DNA of 64,000 nt from Thalassomonas viridans (lineage in GTDB: Bacteria; Pseudomonadota; Gammaproteobacteria; Enterobacterales; Alteromonadaceae). The stretch covers positions 3,596,001 through 3,660,000 of the forward strand of contig NZ_CP059733.1 in NCBI RefSeq assembly GCF_000948985.2, read 5' to 3'. Below, in pieces: positions 25,751 through 38,200 of this stretch (within the stretch, counting starts at the first letter, position 1; every line of letters begins with the position of its first letter). The position numbers were made by a program, and so were the translations under genes. The notes below the pieces were generated by a model. That model was not told the DNA's origin and did no database searches. It saw only the letters and a program-made list of their open reading frames with translations.

Positions 25751-27190
25751 ATGACATACGACTCAAATACCCCTTCCATCTTGTGGCATGACTATGAAAC
25801 CTGGGGGGTGTCGCCAAAATACGATAAGCCTTCACAGTTCGCCGGAATCCGTACCGACTTAGATCTCAATATCATTTCCGAACCCGAGGTCTTTTATTGC
25901 CAGCCACCGCAGGATTATCTGCCGCAACCAGAAGCCTGTCTGGTCACCGGCATCACACCGCAAAAAGCCCAGCGTGAAGGTTTAACCGAGGCGGAGTTTG
26001 CCAGCCGTATTCATGCCATGTTCAGCCAGCCCAACACCTGTGTTGCCGGATATAACAACATTCGCTTTGACGACGAGGTTACGCGTTACATGTTTTACCG
26101 TAACTTTTACGACCCCTACGCCCGCGAATGGCAGCACGGCAACAGCCGCTGGGACATTATCGACATGGTTCGCGCCTGTTACGCGTTACGTCCCGACGGC
26201 ATAAACTGGCCTACCAACGACGAAGGCAAGGTCAGTTTCCGCCTGGAATTGCTGACCCAGGCCAACGGCATCAGCCATGAGGCGGCCCACGATGCCATGA
26301 GTGATGTTTATGCCACCATTGCCATGGCAAAACTGATTAAAGAAAAGCAGCCCAAGCTCTACGATTTTATTTTTAATTTAAAAAATAAACGCCAGGTGGC
26401 GGAGCTGATTGACGTTTATAATATGACGCCTGTCGTGCATACCTCCAGCCGGATATCGTCCGAGCATGGCTGCACCAGCTGGTTTGCCCCGGTGAGTTAT
26501 CACCCTACCAATAAAAATGCGGTAATTGCGGTGGATCTGGCCCAAGACCCCGAGCCGTTATTGAGCCTGACCAGCGAAGAAATCAAAGCGCGTTTATACA
26601 CCCGCCGCCAGGATTTGGCCGAAGGCGAATTACCTATCCCGGTAAAACTGATTCATACCAATAAGTGCCCTATTGTCGCCCCGGCAAAAACCTTATTGCC
26701 GGAAAACGCCGCCAGACTGAACATTCCGCGCGAACAGTGCCTGGCGAACCTGAAAAAGCTCAAAGCACATGATGCCCTGCGGGATAAACTCAGCGACGTC
26801 TTTATGCCGGATTACGACAGCGAAGAAACCCCGGATGCCGAACATGCCCTCTACGGCGGCGAGTTTTTCTCCGCCAGCGACAAGGCGCAGATGGAAGTAT
26901 TGCATGCCATGCCCGTAGAGCAGCTGGCGGGACATGACTTCCAGTTCCAGGACCCCCGCCTGCCTACTCTGCTGTTCAGGTACCGCGCCCGCAATTTCCC
27001 GTTAACCTTAACCAGCGAAGAATTGCAGAAATGGCAGCAGTACAGCAGCAATAAACTGCAATACGGCGGCCAGGGCATTTTAAGCCTGGACGAGTACATG
27101 ATGAAGCTGGAAAACCTGGCTATGGAACATGAAAACAACACGGAAAAGATGGCTGTGTTAAAGGCCCTGTTCCAATACGTGCAGAGCTGA
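25751..27190 (+). CDS. sbcB: Exodeoxyribonuclease I
   Basis: 479 aa, normal for ExoI. It degrades single-stranded DNA 3' to 5' and acts in recombination and mismatch repair. The DEDDh exonuclease domain shows DYETWG (catalytic D14, E16), GYNNIRFDDEV and HDAMSDVYATIAMA with the catalytic His and Asp. The SH3-like and helical C-terminal domains specific to ExoI follow (YGGEFFSASDK, PTLLFRYRARN). Ribosome-binding site weak. Its immediate upstream neighbour is the retron island. Confidence 0.95.
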   Translation: MTYDSNTPSILWHDYETWGVSPKYDKPSQFAGIRTDLDLNIISEPEVFYCQPPQDYLPQPEACLVTGITPQKAQREGLTEAEFASRIHAMFSQPNTCVAGYNNIRFDDEVTRYMFYRNFYDPYAREWQHGNSRWDIIDMVRACYALRPDGINWPTNDEGKVSFRLELLTQANGISHEAAHDAMSDVYATIAMAKLIKEKQPKLYDFIFNLKNKRQVAELIDVYNMTPVVHTSSRISSEHGCTSWFAPVSYHPTNKNAVIAVDLAQDPEPLLSLTSEEIKARLYTRRQDLAEGELPIPVKLIHTNKCPIVAPAKTLLPENAARLNIPREQCLANLKKLKAHDALRDKLSDVFMPDYDSEETPDAEHALYGGEFFSASDKAQMEVLHAMPVEQLAGHDFQFQDPRLPTLLFRYRARNFPLTLTSEELQKWQQYSSNKLQYGGQGILSLDEYMMKLENLAMEHENNTEKMAVLKALFQYVQS

Positions 27191-27323
27191 TAACAAAGCC
27201 GAGTACAATACAGTACGGCGGAAATAAGTTACAAGAATAAGCAATGGCCCGGCTTTATTGCAAGAGCAGCAAACCCGGGCCTGAACCCTTTCACAATTTA
27301 GTCTTAGCAAGGATTTATAAAGA

Positions 27324-28190
27324 ATGAAAAAAGTCGCTTTTATCGGTTTAGGCGTCATGGGTTATCCTATGGCAGGCCACCTGCAGCAGGCCGGTCATCA
27401 GGTTACCGTTTATAACCGCACTCAGGCCAAAGCTGAGCAATGGGTACAGGAATACCAGGGACAAATGGCCCTAACCCCTAAGCTGGCCGCAGAAGGCGCC
27501 GATATCGTCTTTGTCTGTGTCGGGAACGACGACGACCTCCGCTCTGTGGTTGTCGGTGAAAACGGTGCTTTTTCAGGCATGGCTCAGGGAACTTTGTTGG
27601 TAGACCACACCACGGCTTCTGCCGATGTCGCCCGCCAGCTGGCCAAACAGGCAAAACAGTCCGGTTTTAGCTTTCTCGATGCCCCGGTTTCCGGCGGCGA
27701 AGCGGGTGCGGTTAACGGCCAGCTAACCATTATGGTCGGCGGCGACGAAGCTGACTTTAATCAGGTAAAAGCGGTCATGGACGCCTACGCCAAATTCAGC
27801 AAACTGCTTGGCCCGGTAGGCAGCGGCCAGCTGGCAAAAATGATGAATCAAATCTGCATCGCCGGTGTTGTTCAGGGGCTGGCCGAGGCGATACATTTTG
27901 GCACTAATGCCGGTTTGGATGTCGAAGCCGTGGTTGAAGTGATCAGCCAAGGGGCCGCCGGTTCCTGGCAGATGGATAACCGCCATAAAACCATGATCAA
28001 AGGGGAATACGACTTCGGCTTTGCCGTCGACTGGATGCGCAAAGACCTCGCCATCGCCCTGGACGAAGCCCGCAAAAACGGCTCTACCCTGCCGCTGACG
28101 GCGCTGGTGGATCAATTCTATGCCGACGTGCAGCAAAGCGGCGGCAACCGCTGGGATACCTCAAGCCTGCTGACCCGGTTACAGAAATAA
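27324..28190 (+). CDS. NAD(P)-dependent beta-hydroxyacid dehydrogenase (HIBADH/GarR family)
   Basis: 288 aa with an AAGGA ribosome-binding site. The Rossmann motif GLGVMGYPMAGHL is at the N-terminus, the substrate motif DAPVSGGEAGA follows mid-protein, and the catalytic Lys lies in GQLAKMMNQI. The family covers 3-hydroxyisobutyrate dehydrogenase, tartronate-semialdehyde reductase and related enzymes; the exact substrate cannot be assigned. Stand-alone between sbcB and a convergent gene, with no valine-degradation genes near. Confidence 0.88.
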   Translation: MKKVAFIGLGVMGYPMAGHLQQAGHQVTVYNRTQAKAEQWVQEYQGQMALTPKLAAEGADIVFVCVGNDDDLRSVVVGENGAFSGMAQGTLLVDHTTASADVARQLAKQAKQSGFSFLDAPVSGGEAGAVNGQLTIMVGGDEADFNQVKAVMDAYAKFSKLLGPVGSGQLAKMMNQICIAGVVQGLAEAIHFGTNAGLDVEAVVEVISQGAAGSWQMDNRHKTMIKGEYDFGFAVDWMRKDLAIALDEARKNGSTLPLTALVDQFYADVQQSGGNRWDTSSLLTRLQK

Positions 28191-28206
28191 GCCCGGCTGT
28201 AAAGCT

Positions 28207-28231
28207 GCGGACGTTCAACAGCGGCGTCCGC
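28207..28231. terminator. Hairpin between convergent genes
   Basis: GCGGACG / CGTCCGC 7-bp GC-rich stem with an 11-nt loop, in the 80-bp gap between the dehydrogenase and the convergent membrane protein gene. Weak U-tracts. Confidence 0.35.
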
Positions 28232-28270
28232 CACATCAGCCCACACCCGTTACTGTTGTTTACCTGCCAT

Positions 28271-28945
28271 TTATTCAGGCCCTTTTTTGGCCAAAGCCGA
28301 CACCGCATCCGTTTTATCCTGTCCGCGGCAATGATTATACTCCTGCGCCCGGTTGGCATACGACAGACAAAAATCAAACTCCCCCTGCGAGGCCAGTTGC
28401 TCGCCGTTGTAAAAGGCAAAAATACTTTTTGACGCTACCTGCTCCGGCTGGCTGTTGCTACAGGCCATCATAGCCGCCAGCTTACATTCCTGCATCGAGT
28501 GTACCGTTTGCGCCTGCACGCAACTGAGCGTATCTTCACAGGGCTGAAAACTGATATTTTCTATACCGACACAAGGGGTATGCCGGTACTGCACCAGGCA
28601 TTCCGCCGGCTCCTCTGCTTCTTCCATGTTCATCATGGTAATGCTGGGGCGCATTTGCGGAATATCTTCGGGGGAGTCTCTTTTTTCTTCAAGGTAGGAC
28701 AATACCGCCACGCCTATTTCTTCATCCTTGATCAGCTTGGTGTTGATCATAAAAGCCAGGGTTTCCAGGCGCTCGGAGGCAACCTCCGACTCCAGTGCTT
28801 TCATCAGCAGATCGGAATTGAGTTTCTGATCCGCCAGCTGTTTGTCCCAATAGCCCTTAATCAGCCCGCCGCCTATGGTTCCCATCAGGGCAATTAAACC
28901 GGTAATGAGTATGGTGCTAATGGTGGATTTCGGCTCGTCAGACAT
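28271..28945 (-). CDS. Membrane-anchored protein of unknown function with Cys-rich C-terminal region
   Basis: 224 aa from ATG 28945 with GGGAGG just upstream; a TTG four codons earlier overlaps that site and is less likely. An N-terminal transmembrane helix (~8-28, ISTILITGLIALMGTIGGG) is followed by a charged helical stretch (~30-90), an acidic linker and a C-terminal ~110-residue region with eight Cys. The Cys suggest a periplasmic, disulfide-bonded domain. Not recognised. Confidence 0.7.
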   Translation of the reverse strand: MSDEPKSTISTILITGLIALMGTIGGGLIKGYWDKQLADQKLNSDLLMKALESEVASERLETLAFMINTKLIKDEEIGVAVLSYLEEKRDSPEDIPQMRPSITMMNMEEAEEPAECLVQYRHTPCVGIENISFQPCEDTLSCVQAQTVHSMQECKLAAMMACSNSQPEQVASKSIFAFYNGEQLASQGEFDFCLSYANRAQEYNHCRGQDKTDAVSALAKKGPE

Positions 28946-29291
28946 AAATCCTCCCAACCTTACCCGGCTGAGAAAGCGCCATAAAGGTTAAAGCACACAT
29001 GCCCGAAAGCCGATGTAGGAAAGCTGAGTCTGGTTTCACGATTCATTCCCTGAGTTGCTTTATCTATGATGTCTTTCCGTGAATATTGCACAAGTGTAGC
29101 CGAGAATTTTTAAAGGACATATCCGCATGAGATCAACCGGAAAAAGTCCCCAAAAAAACAGGGTTTTCTCTCACCTGAAAAAAAGCAAAACAGAAGTGTG
29201 ATTTAAATATTTGCTCCTATCCTTAAAAAACTATTCTTTCCGCGCTCCTGCCTTGCGCATTTTTTTAGCTCTCATACTTAAGGAAAAGAAG
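28946..29291. other. 346-bp intergenic region before the giant gene
   Basis: Contains a possible 24-aa leader ORF at 29127-29201 (ATG with AAGGA upstream) rich in Lys and Ser, of uncertain reality. No clear promoter hexamers identified. Confidence 0.35.
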
Positions 29292-32200
29292 ATGAGTCTA
29301 CTTAATTTTTATTTTTCGGATCACAGTAACGAAGTAGTCAGCCGCGGCAGTAACCATTCAGTATTAGGCATCACCAACGGCCATTACAGCCAGGGGGCCA
29401 TCCAGTACCGCCACCCGGGCACCAATGCCGTATGCAGCGATAATATCCGCTATATCGAACCCGTTCAGGAAAGCAACGGCTGGGGCGGCAATGCCGCCGG
29501 GGCCACCACACTGGATCACATCCCCAACCTGGACAACTTTACTATGTCCTGCTGGGCAGACGCCAAAACCTTAGGCTTCTGGACCATCCCCTTTCTGCTC
29601 AAACAAAATAACCAGTGGCGCTTTAGCATAGACTATGAAACCACCTCCAATAATACCCTGTATGTCTATATCAGCTACTACTCCCCCCAGGGCGGCTACC
29701 ACTGGACCTATACCAGCTTTGCCCTGCCCGATAACAACTGGCATTACCTCACCGTCACCAAAACCCGGGATGACGCGCTGCGCTTTTATGTTAACGGCGA
29801 GCTGAAAGTCACCAAAACTACGGCCACGGGTGAATACACCCTGCTTAACGATGCACCGGTGGAAATGGGTTTCCGCTCGGATCAGCAAGATAATTTCCAT
29901 AACCCAGGCGCCCGCTTGGGCAACCTGCGCTTTGACACCAGCGCCGCCACCGCCGAGCAAATCCGGGCGCAGATGCTGGAAGATCTGGAGCTGCTGAAAA
30001 ATCCCCATGTACTGGATGTTAAACAGGACAGCTTTACCAACAACAATGCCGCCGTTGTCTCCAATTACCCGGCACACCCGCAGATCCCGCTGGAAAATAC
30101 TCTAAACAACTTCACCCCGAGAATCGAAAGGATCGCCGGCACCGACTTTCACTACCTTGAAGCCGAACTGAACGGCAACGGCAATTATGTACAGATCGAC
30201 CGTAACCTGAAGTTCACCGAAACCGACAGCCTGGACTACCTCAGCGTCGCCGCCTGGGTACGGGTACCCACCAATTTGCCCGCCATCAACGGCGACAACG
30301 AAGAAGAGATCATCGTCTCCTTTGACCGCAGCGAATATTTCCGCCTGTCCGTCAATGCCCCCTTCGGTACGGAAACCGGCGCTATCCTGTTTGCCACCGC
30401 GGCCCAGGTCAACGACGCCCGGGACATCCACGATCAAAGCCCCTCCGCCGGCCATAATATCAATGACGGCCAGTGGCACTTTATTACCGCAGTCTACGAC
30501 GGCGACAACCACACCAAGAAGATCTACCTGGACGGGTTATTGATCGATACCGCCGAGGGGGTGCACAGCAATCATGGCAGCTTAGGAACTGGTGTCGACA
30601 GGGTCGGTTTTATCGGCGCAGGCAGCGAAGACGACGGCAGCGGCGCTATTCATCTCGGGCCGACAAGTTCCAATTATATTAATATCGGTCGGGTGATTAT
30701 CCGCCGGGATCTGCTTTCCCCGGCGCAAATCAAGGCGCTGATGGCGCAAAGACCGGGCAGCCGTCCCGCCGAGCGGGATTTCTGGCTCGATTATCATTTA
30801 GACCACCTCAGTGACGAGCGGGTACTGGACAGCTCGGGACACCAGCACGACGCAGTATTTTCAGGCTTCCAGCGACAAAGCGAGCGCATCGGCGGCAGGA
30901 ACTTTCCCTACCTGCAAAATATCAGCGGGCAAAACAGCTACCTGGATATCGTCGATAACTTCACCCTGTCTCGGGATTTGAACTATGAATCTTTCGCCTT
31001 CTCCCTGTGGCTGAAACTGCCGCAAACCTTAAGTTCGGATCAAATCCTGGTCTCCATGGACAACAGCCAGTTTATGCAGGCCTGGGTGGATCAGGCCAGC
31101 AATACCCTGCGCTTTAACCTGGTACATAACGGCGGCACGATACAACTGAGCGGCAGCACCGCCATTAACGACAACCAGTGGCATTTCGTGACCTTCAATC
31201 TCGACTGCCCCACCCGGCAGCTCAATATCATGCTAGACGGCACAGTGGAAGCCGCCGAGTTCTTTGAAAACATCGACCGCCCGGGGGGCATAGACGCCAA
31301 CGCCAGGGTAAAAGTCGGCAGCCAGAGCAACCTGTTGATGGGGGAAAACGCCCTTTATTTCGACGGCGACATCGGCCCCGTCCGCTTCGAACGTTATGCG
31401 CTTGAGCTGTCGGAGCATAACGCCTGGCGTAAAAAAGACCGGCCGGTCACCCAGGGCAACGGCCTGGTGTTTAAACTGACCCGGTTCGAAAAATCCACCA
31501 GCCAGGTCAATACCCTGCTGGACGAGTCCGGCAACGACAACCACGCCAGGTTTGTGGAAATGGACATCAATACCGACGACGATCTGCACTACCTGGTGGC
31601 CGGCGGCGCCCAGCCCCAGGTGATGTTGCCCGCCCCTTTGGTGCAGGATCAAAGCGCCGGCATCAGCCAGCTCTCTTTCGCCTGCTGGCTACAGGTGCCG
31701 GAAGGTATGGACAGCGCCAGCGTCATCCTCTCCTTCGGCAAAAACCACTACTACGAACTCGGCATTACCGACCAGGGCAAGGCCAGCCTGATCACCCAGG
31801 GACACCAGGTAATCGACCCCAACGAAGTCGACAGCCAGTTCCTCAATACCCTGGAAAGCGGCCTGGCCATCAACGACGGCCAGTGGCACCACATCTGCGC
31901 CATTTATGACGGCGTCGGCGGCTTTAAACGCCTGTATATCGACGGCCACCTGGACCGGGAAATTGCCGATCCCCACGAAGGCGCCCTCGGCTCCGGCACC
32001 ACCCGTTACGGCATCATAGGCGCCCCCAGCTATTCCGAGTCTTTTGCCGACAATCCCCTGCCCGCCGATGCCCACCTCTTGTCCCGCGAAGCGGACGACA
32101 TCGTGCGCATCGGGCCGCTCTACCTGTACAACTCGGCGCTGGACAACGTCAGCATAGAGCAGCTGGTGAACCAGGACAATTCCTACCTGCTCAACCGCCT

Positions 32201-35200
32201 CACCAAAACCTACAACCTGGACAACGGCTACTATACCCAGGTACGTATGGTGCAGCATGAAAACCAGCTGGTATTGCTGGCCCAGGCCAGCGACGGCAGG
32301 TACTATTACGGTGCAGTGGCACCGCAAATCGTCAGCAACAGCGAGCGCAACCAGCGGGCGGCCGAGCAGCTAAGGAGCGGCACCCAGGACAACAGCCAGG
32401 TGCGCACCGACGTTTCCTACTGGCCGGCGGCCCTGAAACAGCTGCTTTTCCCCACCGAACTCAGCCAGGTGGGCTACAGCATAGTGGACAATTACGTCTT
32501 TGAAGACCAGCCGGAAGACCCCCGCGAAGACAACTACAGCATGACGGTCTTTAACCGCTCCACCGGCATTCTCGGCGAAAACCAGCCGTTTAGGTTGCTC
32601 TCCGACGGCGAATACCTGATCTTATGCCGCCAGGCCAAATCCAAAGACGACGCCAGCGTGCCCAGGCGCAACAACAAGGCCATAGTGGACAAAACCCTGC
32701 TGCTCGACCGTTTCGTGCTCACCGGCGATACCCTGACCCCTAAATTGGAATCCAGGTACCAGCGCAGCCGCAACAAGATCAGGCCCTTTAACAGCAAAGA
32801 CTCGAAAGATGTCCGCGATCTCAACGGGGAGTTCTTCTACGAACCCACCCACGAGCTGGCCTTTGTCGACGACCTCTATAACGGCCAGTTCGACGTTACC
32901 CTGGTGCCGACCTCCACCGGCTCCCAGTCCCGCTGGTCGATTATGGCGCTGGAGCATAAACGTAAACTGCTGCGCTACTTCAGCCTGCCCACCGCCAACG
33001 ACGGCCTGTTCGACACCAAAGGCAAAACCTACTACACCAGTCCGGACGTACAATACCGGGACAGCATTTACCAGGACAGGCCGGGCCTGGATCCCTTCAG
33101 CGGCGAGCCATTGATCCCGGTCCAGGGCAAACCCGGCTCGGCGGGCTACGCCCTGTCGCTGATTTCCGGCAGCTATTTACGCCTGGACAATCCCTGGTAT
33201 GAAGCCGCCAATACGGGTGCCAGCAACGGCAAACCGCAACAGTTCACCCTGTTGCTGAGGCTGAAATCCCAGCTGGTGCAAAGCGGCGACGGCCCCCGCT
33301 GGCTGCTCAGCTCCGACAGCCATACCGGCTTGTCGGTGTGGATAGCCAACAACAATATCCTGTATTTCGAATACGGCGGGATCCAGCGCAGTGTGCCTGC
33401 GGTGATCCCCGATGAAAACTGGCACCAGCTGACCTTTGTCTACCGCCAGGGGGAAATCATCATCTACCGCGACGGCGTCAGCCAGGCCCTGACGAGTAGC
33501 AGCGAAAGCAAACCGGCCCAGCCTTTTGCCAGCATAGATAGCGGCCTGTACCAGCTTGGCGGCGGCAGCCAGGATCTCGGCCAGGTGGACGATATCCAGT
33601 TATGGTCGCTGGCGCTGGAAAATGAAATCCTGTTCGATGCCGTCAATATAGTGCCCCAGCCCAATGCCCCCGGCCTGGTGGCTTACTACGGCATCAACGA
33701 AGGCGCCGGCGGTGAAGTGTATGATCACAGCAGTAAAAAACGTATCGCCAGCCTGACTCCGGGCAGCGCCAACGGCCAGTCCCTGACCACAAACGATCTG
33801 TGGCGGCGCTCGACCGCCAACCAGTTTGAGAGCACCGGTTTGGTACAGCGGCTGTATAAATTACACGATACTCCGGCCGCTGCCGATATCAATGACTACC
33901 TGGGCTTTGATCTCGAATATTACCAGGTGCAGGAAGACGGCATGAACGGCGACGGCGAACCCACCAATGTCCTCAGCGACCGCCGTATGATGCTCACCGC
34001 CGCCGTCGGTCAGAGCAACAGCACTAAACTTGCGGCGGTGGATTTTGCCGTCGATCTCGACGGCACCCTGGCAAACGTCGGCACCCGATTGGCGCTGCCG
34101 GCCTTAGATACCGGCGGCCAGGGCTTGCCTTTAGAGCGCCTGGCGGAGCTGGAAACCCAGGTAGAGGCGTTAAAGGCCAAATACGATGCCGCCGTCGGCT
34201 GGCTCAGGCAGAATAACTTCCTGCTGACGCTGGATGAAGGCAACACGCCGCTGGCCTTTGGCCGCGATGCCGCGCTTGAGCTCAACTTCAATTACCTGGT
34301 TAACCTGGATTACGATTTCAGCGACAACAATAACCTGGACTTAAGCGCGCTTATCCGGGATAACGAAACTTTCAATGCCGCCTATGAACAGGTTTTCCTG
34401 GTGGATCCCGACGACGGCAGCGGCAACCGCCTGGCCCCCAGCCTGGACGGCAGCCTGATGCCGCTGGATGCGGACCTGTCCGGCCTGTACCCAAACTTCA
34501 GCGCCGACGCCATGGGTAAACTCTTGTTTAACAATGAAGATGTTAATCAGCAGCAAAACTACCAAACCTTTTTGCTGCAATTAAGCGAGTTCCGCTGGGC
34601 ACGGGAAACCACCCGGCTGGCAGCGCAATATAACGGCGGCCAGCAGCAGATATTGTGGCCGAGCGGCGTTTTCCAGTATGTGAATGCGGCGGCAAGCCAC
34701 GGCGCCGGCCTCAACGTTGACCCCCACCTGCTGGTAACCGGCATCATGCTTAACCTGTATTTCGACTATGCCGTTAAGCTGCAGCAGCTCACCGATGCCA
34801 GGGAAAACTATAACAGCGAAAGCCAGTTTATGATGCCGATCGTCGCGGCGGACCAGCGGGGACTCACCGCCAAGGCGGGTTTCTTCAATGAAATACGGCC
34901 GCAAACCGCTCCCACCCTCAAGCGCAACAGCAGCGGCGGGGTCGAAGTCTTCTTTAAAGGCCGCAATAACAAGATGCTCAGCGCCTACTACGGCACCGCC
35001 ACCGGCCGCGCCATACACAGCCTGGCCACCAGCAACCAGGAAAAAACCTATATCCAGGCAAAATCCACCGAAACCGAATATAACCATACCCGCATCAGCA
35101 TCAGCGACGGCAGCACCGCCCAGCTGTGTAACCTCAATATCGTCAACAGCGCCCTGGGCTTGACGGAAACCTGGAGCGACGTGCCGAGATCGCCGGGCAA

Positions 35201-38200
35201 GTTTGCCACTGTGATCAACGGCAAGGCCTCCACCCTGACCGGCCTGGCGCTGGATCTGCAAACCTATGATTATACCAATGTGATCACCGAGGCCGATACC
35301 AACGGCCTGGAGCTGGGCAGCCGCCTGATCTATGTGGTGCCGGCATCGAGCATCTCCCCCGCCAACAACCTGCTGGAGAATGTCAGCAACGCCCTGCCGG
35401 ATGCGGTGTTTAAGGCCAACAGCTGGACCACGGACAAGGTGGATAAAGGGCTGAACTTTAACGGCAGCAACCACCTGCAGGCCACCGCAGACGAGCAAAG
35501 CCGAGTGCTGATCAACGCCCTGCAGGACATGACGCTGGAAGCCTGGTACCTGCCGCAGCTAACCGCCTCCCCCCAGACCTTAATGGCCTACCGGGACCCA
35601 CAAAACCGCCAGGCAGATATCCGCCTGAAACTGGTGCCGCAAAGCGATCCGCTGAAATATAAAATCAATTTCCAGCATGCCGGCAAACAGTTCCAGTCCC
35701 GCACCAGCTACGCCTTTAACAGCCTGGCCCATTATGCCGTGGTGATGAAAAAACAAGGTGGCCTGGAGCTGGCGCCGCGCGCCCGCAAGCTTACCGTTAA
35801 CGATACCAGCGGCACCTTCGCCTTAAAGGGAGATACTACCTTAGATCTCACCTTCTCCCTGGCCAATACCCGCAAGGATGTCGACCAGGTGCTGATGCAA
35901 AAAGGCAATAACTTCAAGGTGTTTGTCGATACCACCGGCAACCTGGCGCTGACCTTCCGCGACGAGGATGCCCACGAGTTCACCACTAAGTTGCCCACAG
36001 GCACGGTATTGCAAAACAATACCCGCTACCGGATTTTTGTCAGCATAGACCAGGCGGTGAACACCCGCGCCGCCCTTAACGACATTTACGCCAGCAGCAC
36101 CAATGTCGGCTCCGCCACGGATCTGACTTCCCTGATCCCCGACGGCACCAGCTTCAGGCTCAACAATTCCGACAACTACACCATAGACAACTTCGCCGTG
36201 CCCAGTCTGCCGGATACCAGCACAGACACCAGCAGCGGGGCCAACTCGCAATATATAGTGGCGGTGAACCTGGAAGTGTATAACCTGGATGCCGGCGATG
36301 ACGTACCTTCGCTGGCCCTGGACAGCCCGGACAAACATTACTGCGGCAATTTCCTCGACCAGCAGGATAACTCCGCCTTTGAGCTGATGACCAACCTCGG
36401 CAGCTCCCGCACCATCTACCAGGCCGCCTTCTGGTCGCTGCTTCGGGCCAAGGCGGATCAAAACACCCTGATTTCCGGCAGCGAAGAAGGCCTGACCGCC
36501 TGGTGGCCGTTCTCGGAAAATGCCGGCGGGGTGGCCGCCAACCGGCAAAACGATCAGCTGAGCCTGGACTTTTCCGGCGCCCGCGGCACACCGGCGGCCG
36601 GGTTTAACTGGCAGCTGGGCAGCGCCGACCAGGGCATCAACCTTTATGTCAACGGCAGGGAAAGTGAGCTGGACAGCGTGGCCGTCGACCATATCCCTGC
36701 CGGGGATGCAATAATCGGTCTGCAACTGGGATGTGACGCCAGCCAGAATAACCACTGTACCGGTCACCTGGGGGATCTGCGGCTATGGCGCTCGGTGCGC
36801 AGCTATGAACAGCTCATAGAAGCCGCCTTCTCCGCCACCCCGGGCAGCAGCCAGGACTTATTGCTGCATTACGACCTTAACCGCTCCGACGACAACCAGG
36901 TCTTTAACCAGGCGGCCAACGGCTTTGCCCTGAACATCATAGAGCCGAGCAACGCCGAAAATACCGATCTCGTGGTCAGTCAGTCGGTGGCGCCCGTGGG
37001 TTACAATGCTCCCTTTATCCGCAATGTCTTCCTCGATGCCAACTCCCCCATGCATATTGAGGTTAAAACCGACTCGCCGCTGGATGTCGCCTACTATGCC
37101 GTCGCCAACCAGGGTTCCACCGGGGTTGAAGGCGGCTTATACAAAGGGGCCTATGCCTATGTAGACAACGGCGAGCTGAAAATCTATACCGGCCAGCCGG
37201 TAGCCGAGCTTTACACCGAGTGGTTAAGTCAGGTACAGACAGATCCGCAGATCGTCGGCTTTATCGAAGGGGCGCCGCCGGTACCCGGGGAAAACCTGAC
37301 CGGCGGCGATTATAAGGGCGCCACGTCGGTGGCGGTCAGCACCAGTGAAAGCGACAGTTACAGCTGGGGCCGCAGCCGCTCCGACTCAGGCTCTGTCGGC
37401 ATCAACTTTGATTTCGGCATAGGACCGACCGTGGATGCCTCCAACAACTTCTCACCGCTGGGCTTTGGCCCGAGTCTGAAAGTGATCAAGGCCAAGTCCC
37501 GCTTCAACCTCGGCTTCAATGCTTCCTTCGGCGGCGGTTTCGACGCCAGCAAGAGCCTTTCCGCCAACTTGAGCCTGAGCCAGGAGCTGCAGCAAAGCCT
37601 CGGAGGCGAGCAGGAAAGAAAACAGAACTATTACCTGACGCCACAGCGGCGCTTCCAGCCGGATAACCTGGGCACGGCGCTGGTAGAATCACTGACCGCA
37701 GATCTGTTTGCCCTGAGGATAAAACGCAACAAGGCATTGGTGGGTTACAGCGTGGTGCCCAACGAAGATATTCCCCGGGACAGGAATATCATACATTTCC
37801 CCATCAACCCCAAATACACCAAACAGGGAACACTGGACGGCAAGCTCGGCTTTAGCAGCCAGGATTCGCAGTTTGTGCTGATCAAAGATCCCAACTATCC
37901 GCAGGCCGCCACCTACGGCGAATACAGCTACTTCAAACCCAAAGAGACCTACCGCCTGATCCAGGAGATCGACGATAACCAGGCGCAGATCCAGGAGAAG
38001 TATAACCAGTGGGATACCTGGAAGCTCAGGACCTTTGATTACAATCTGGGGGGCCTGCCGAGCCAGAACTCGGATGCCATTGTCGGCAGTTCGGATCAGG
38101 GCGAGCAGAACCGCCAGCAATACGAGCCGCCAAAACTGGCGTTTGCCGTCGATTTGTACAACCGCTATATCTGGACCGCAGAAGGCGGCATGTACAAGGA

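Noticed and set aside
29211..29291. N-terminal extension of the giant protein as a signal peptide
   Set aside because: The extra 27 residues are mildly hydrophobic but lack a ribosome-binding site and a clear cleavage site, while ATG 29292 has a good one.
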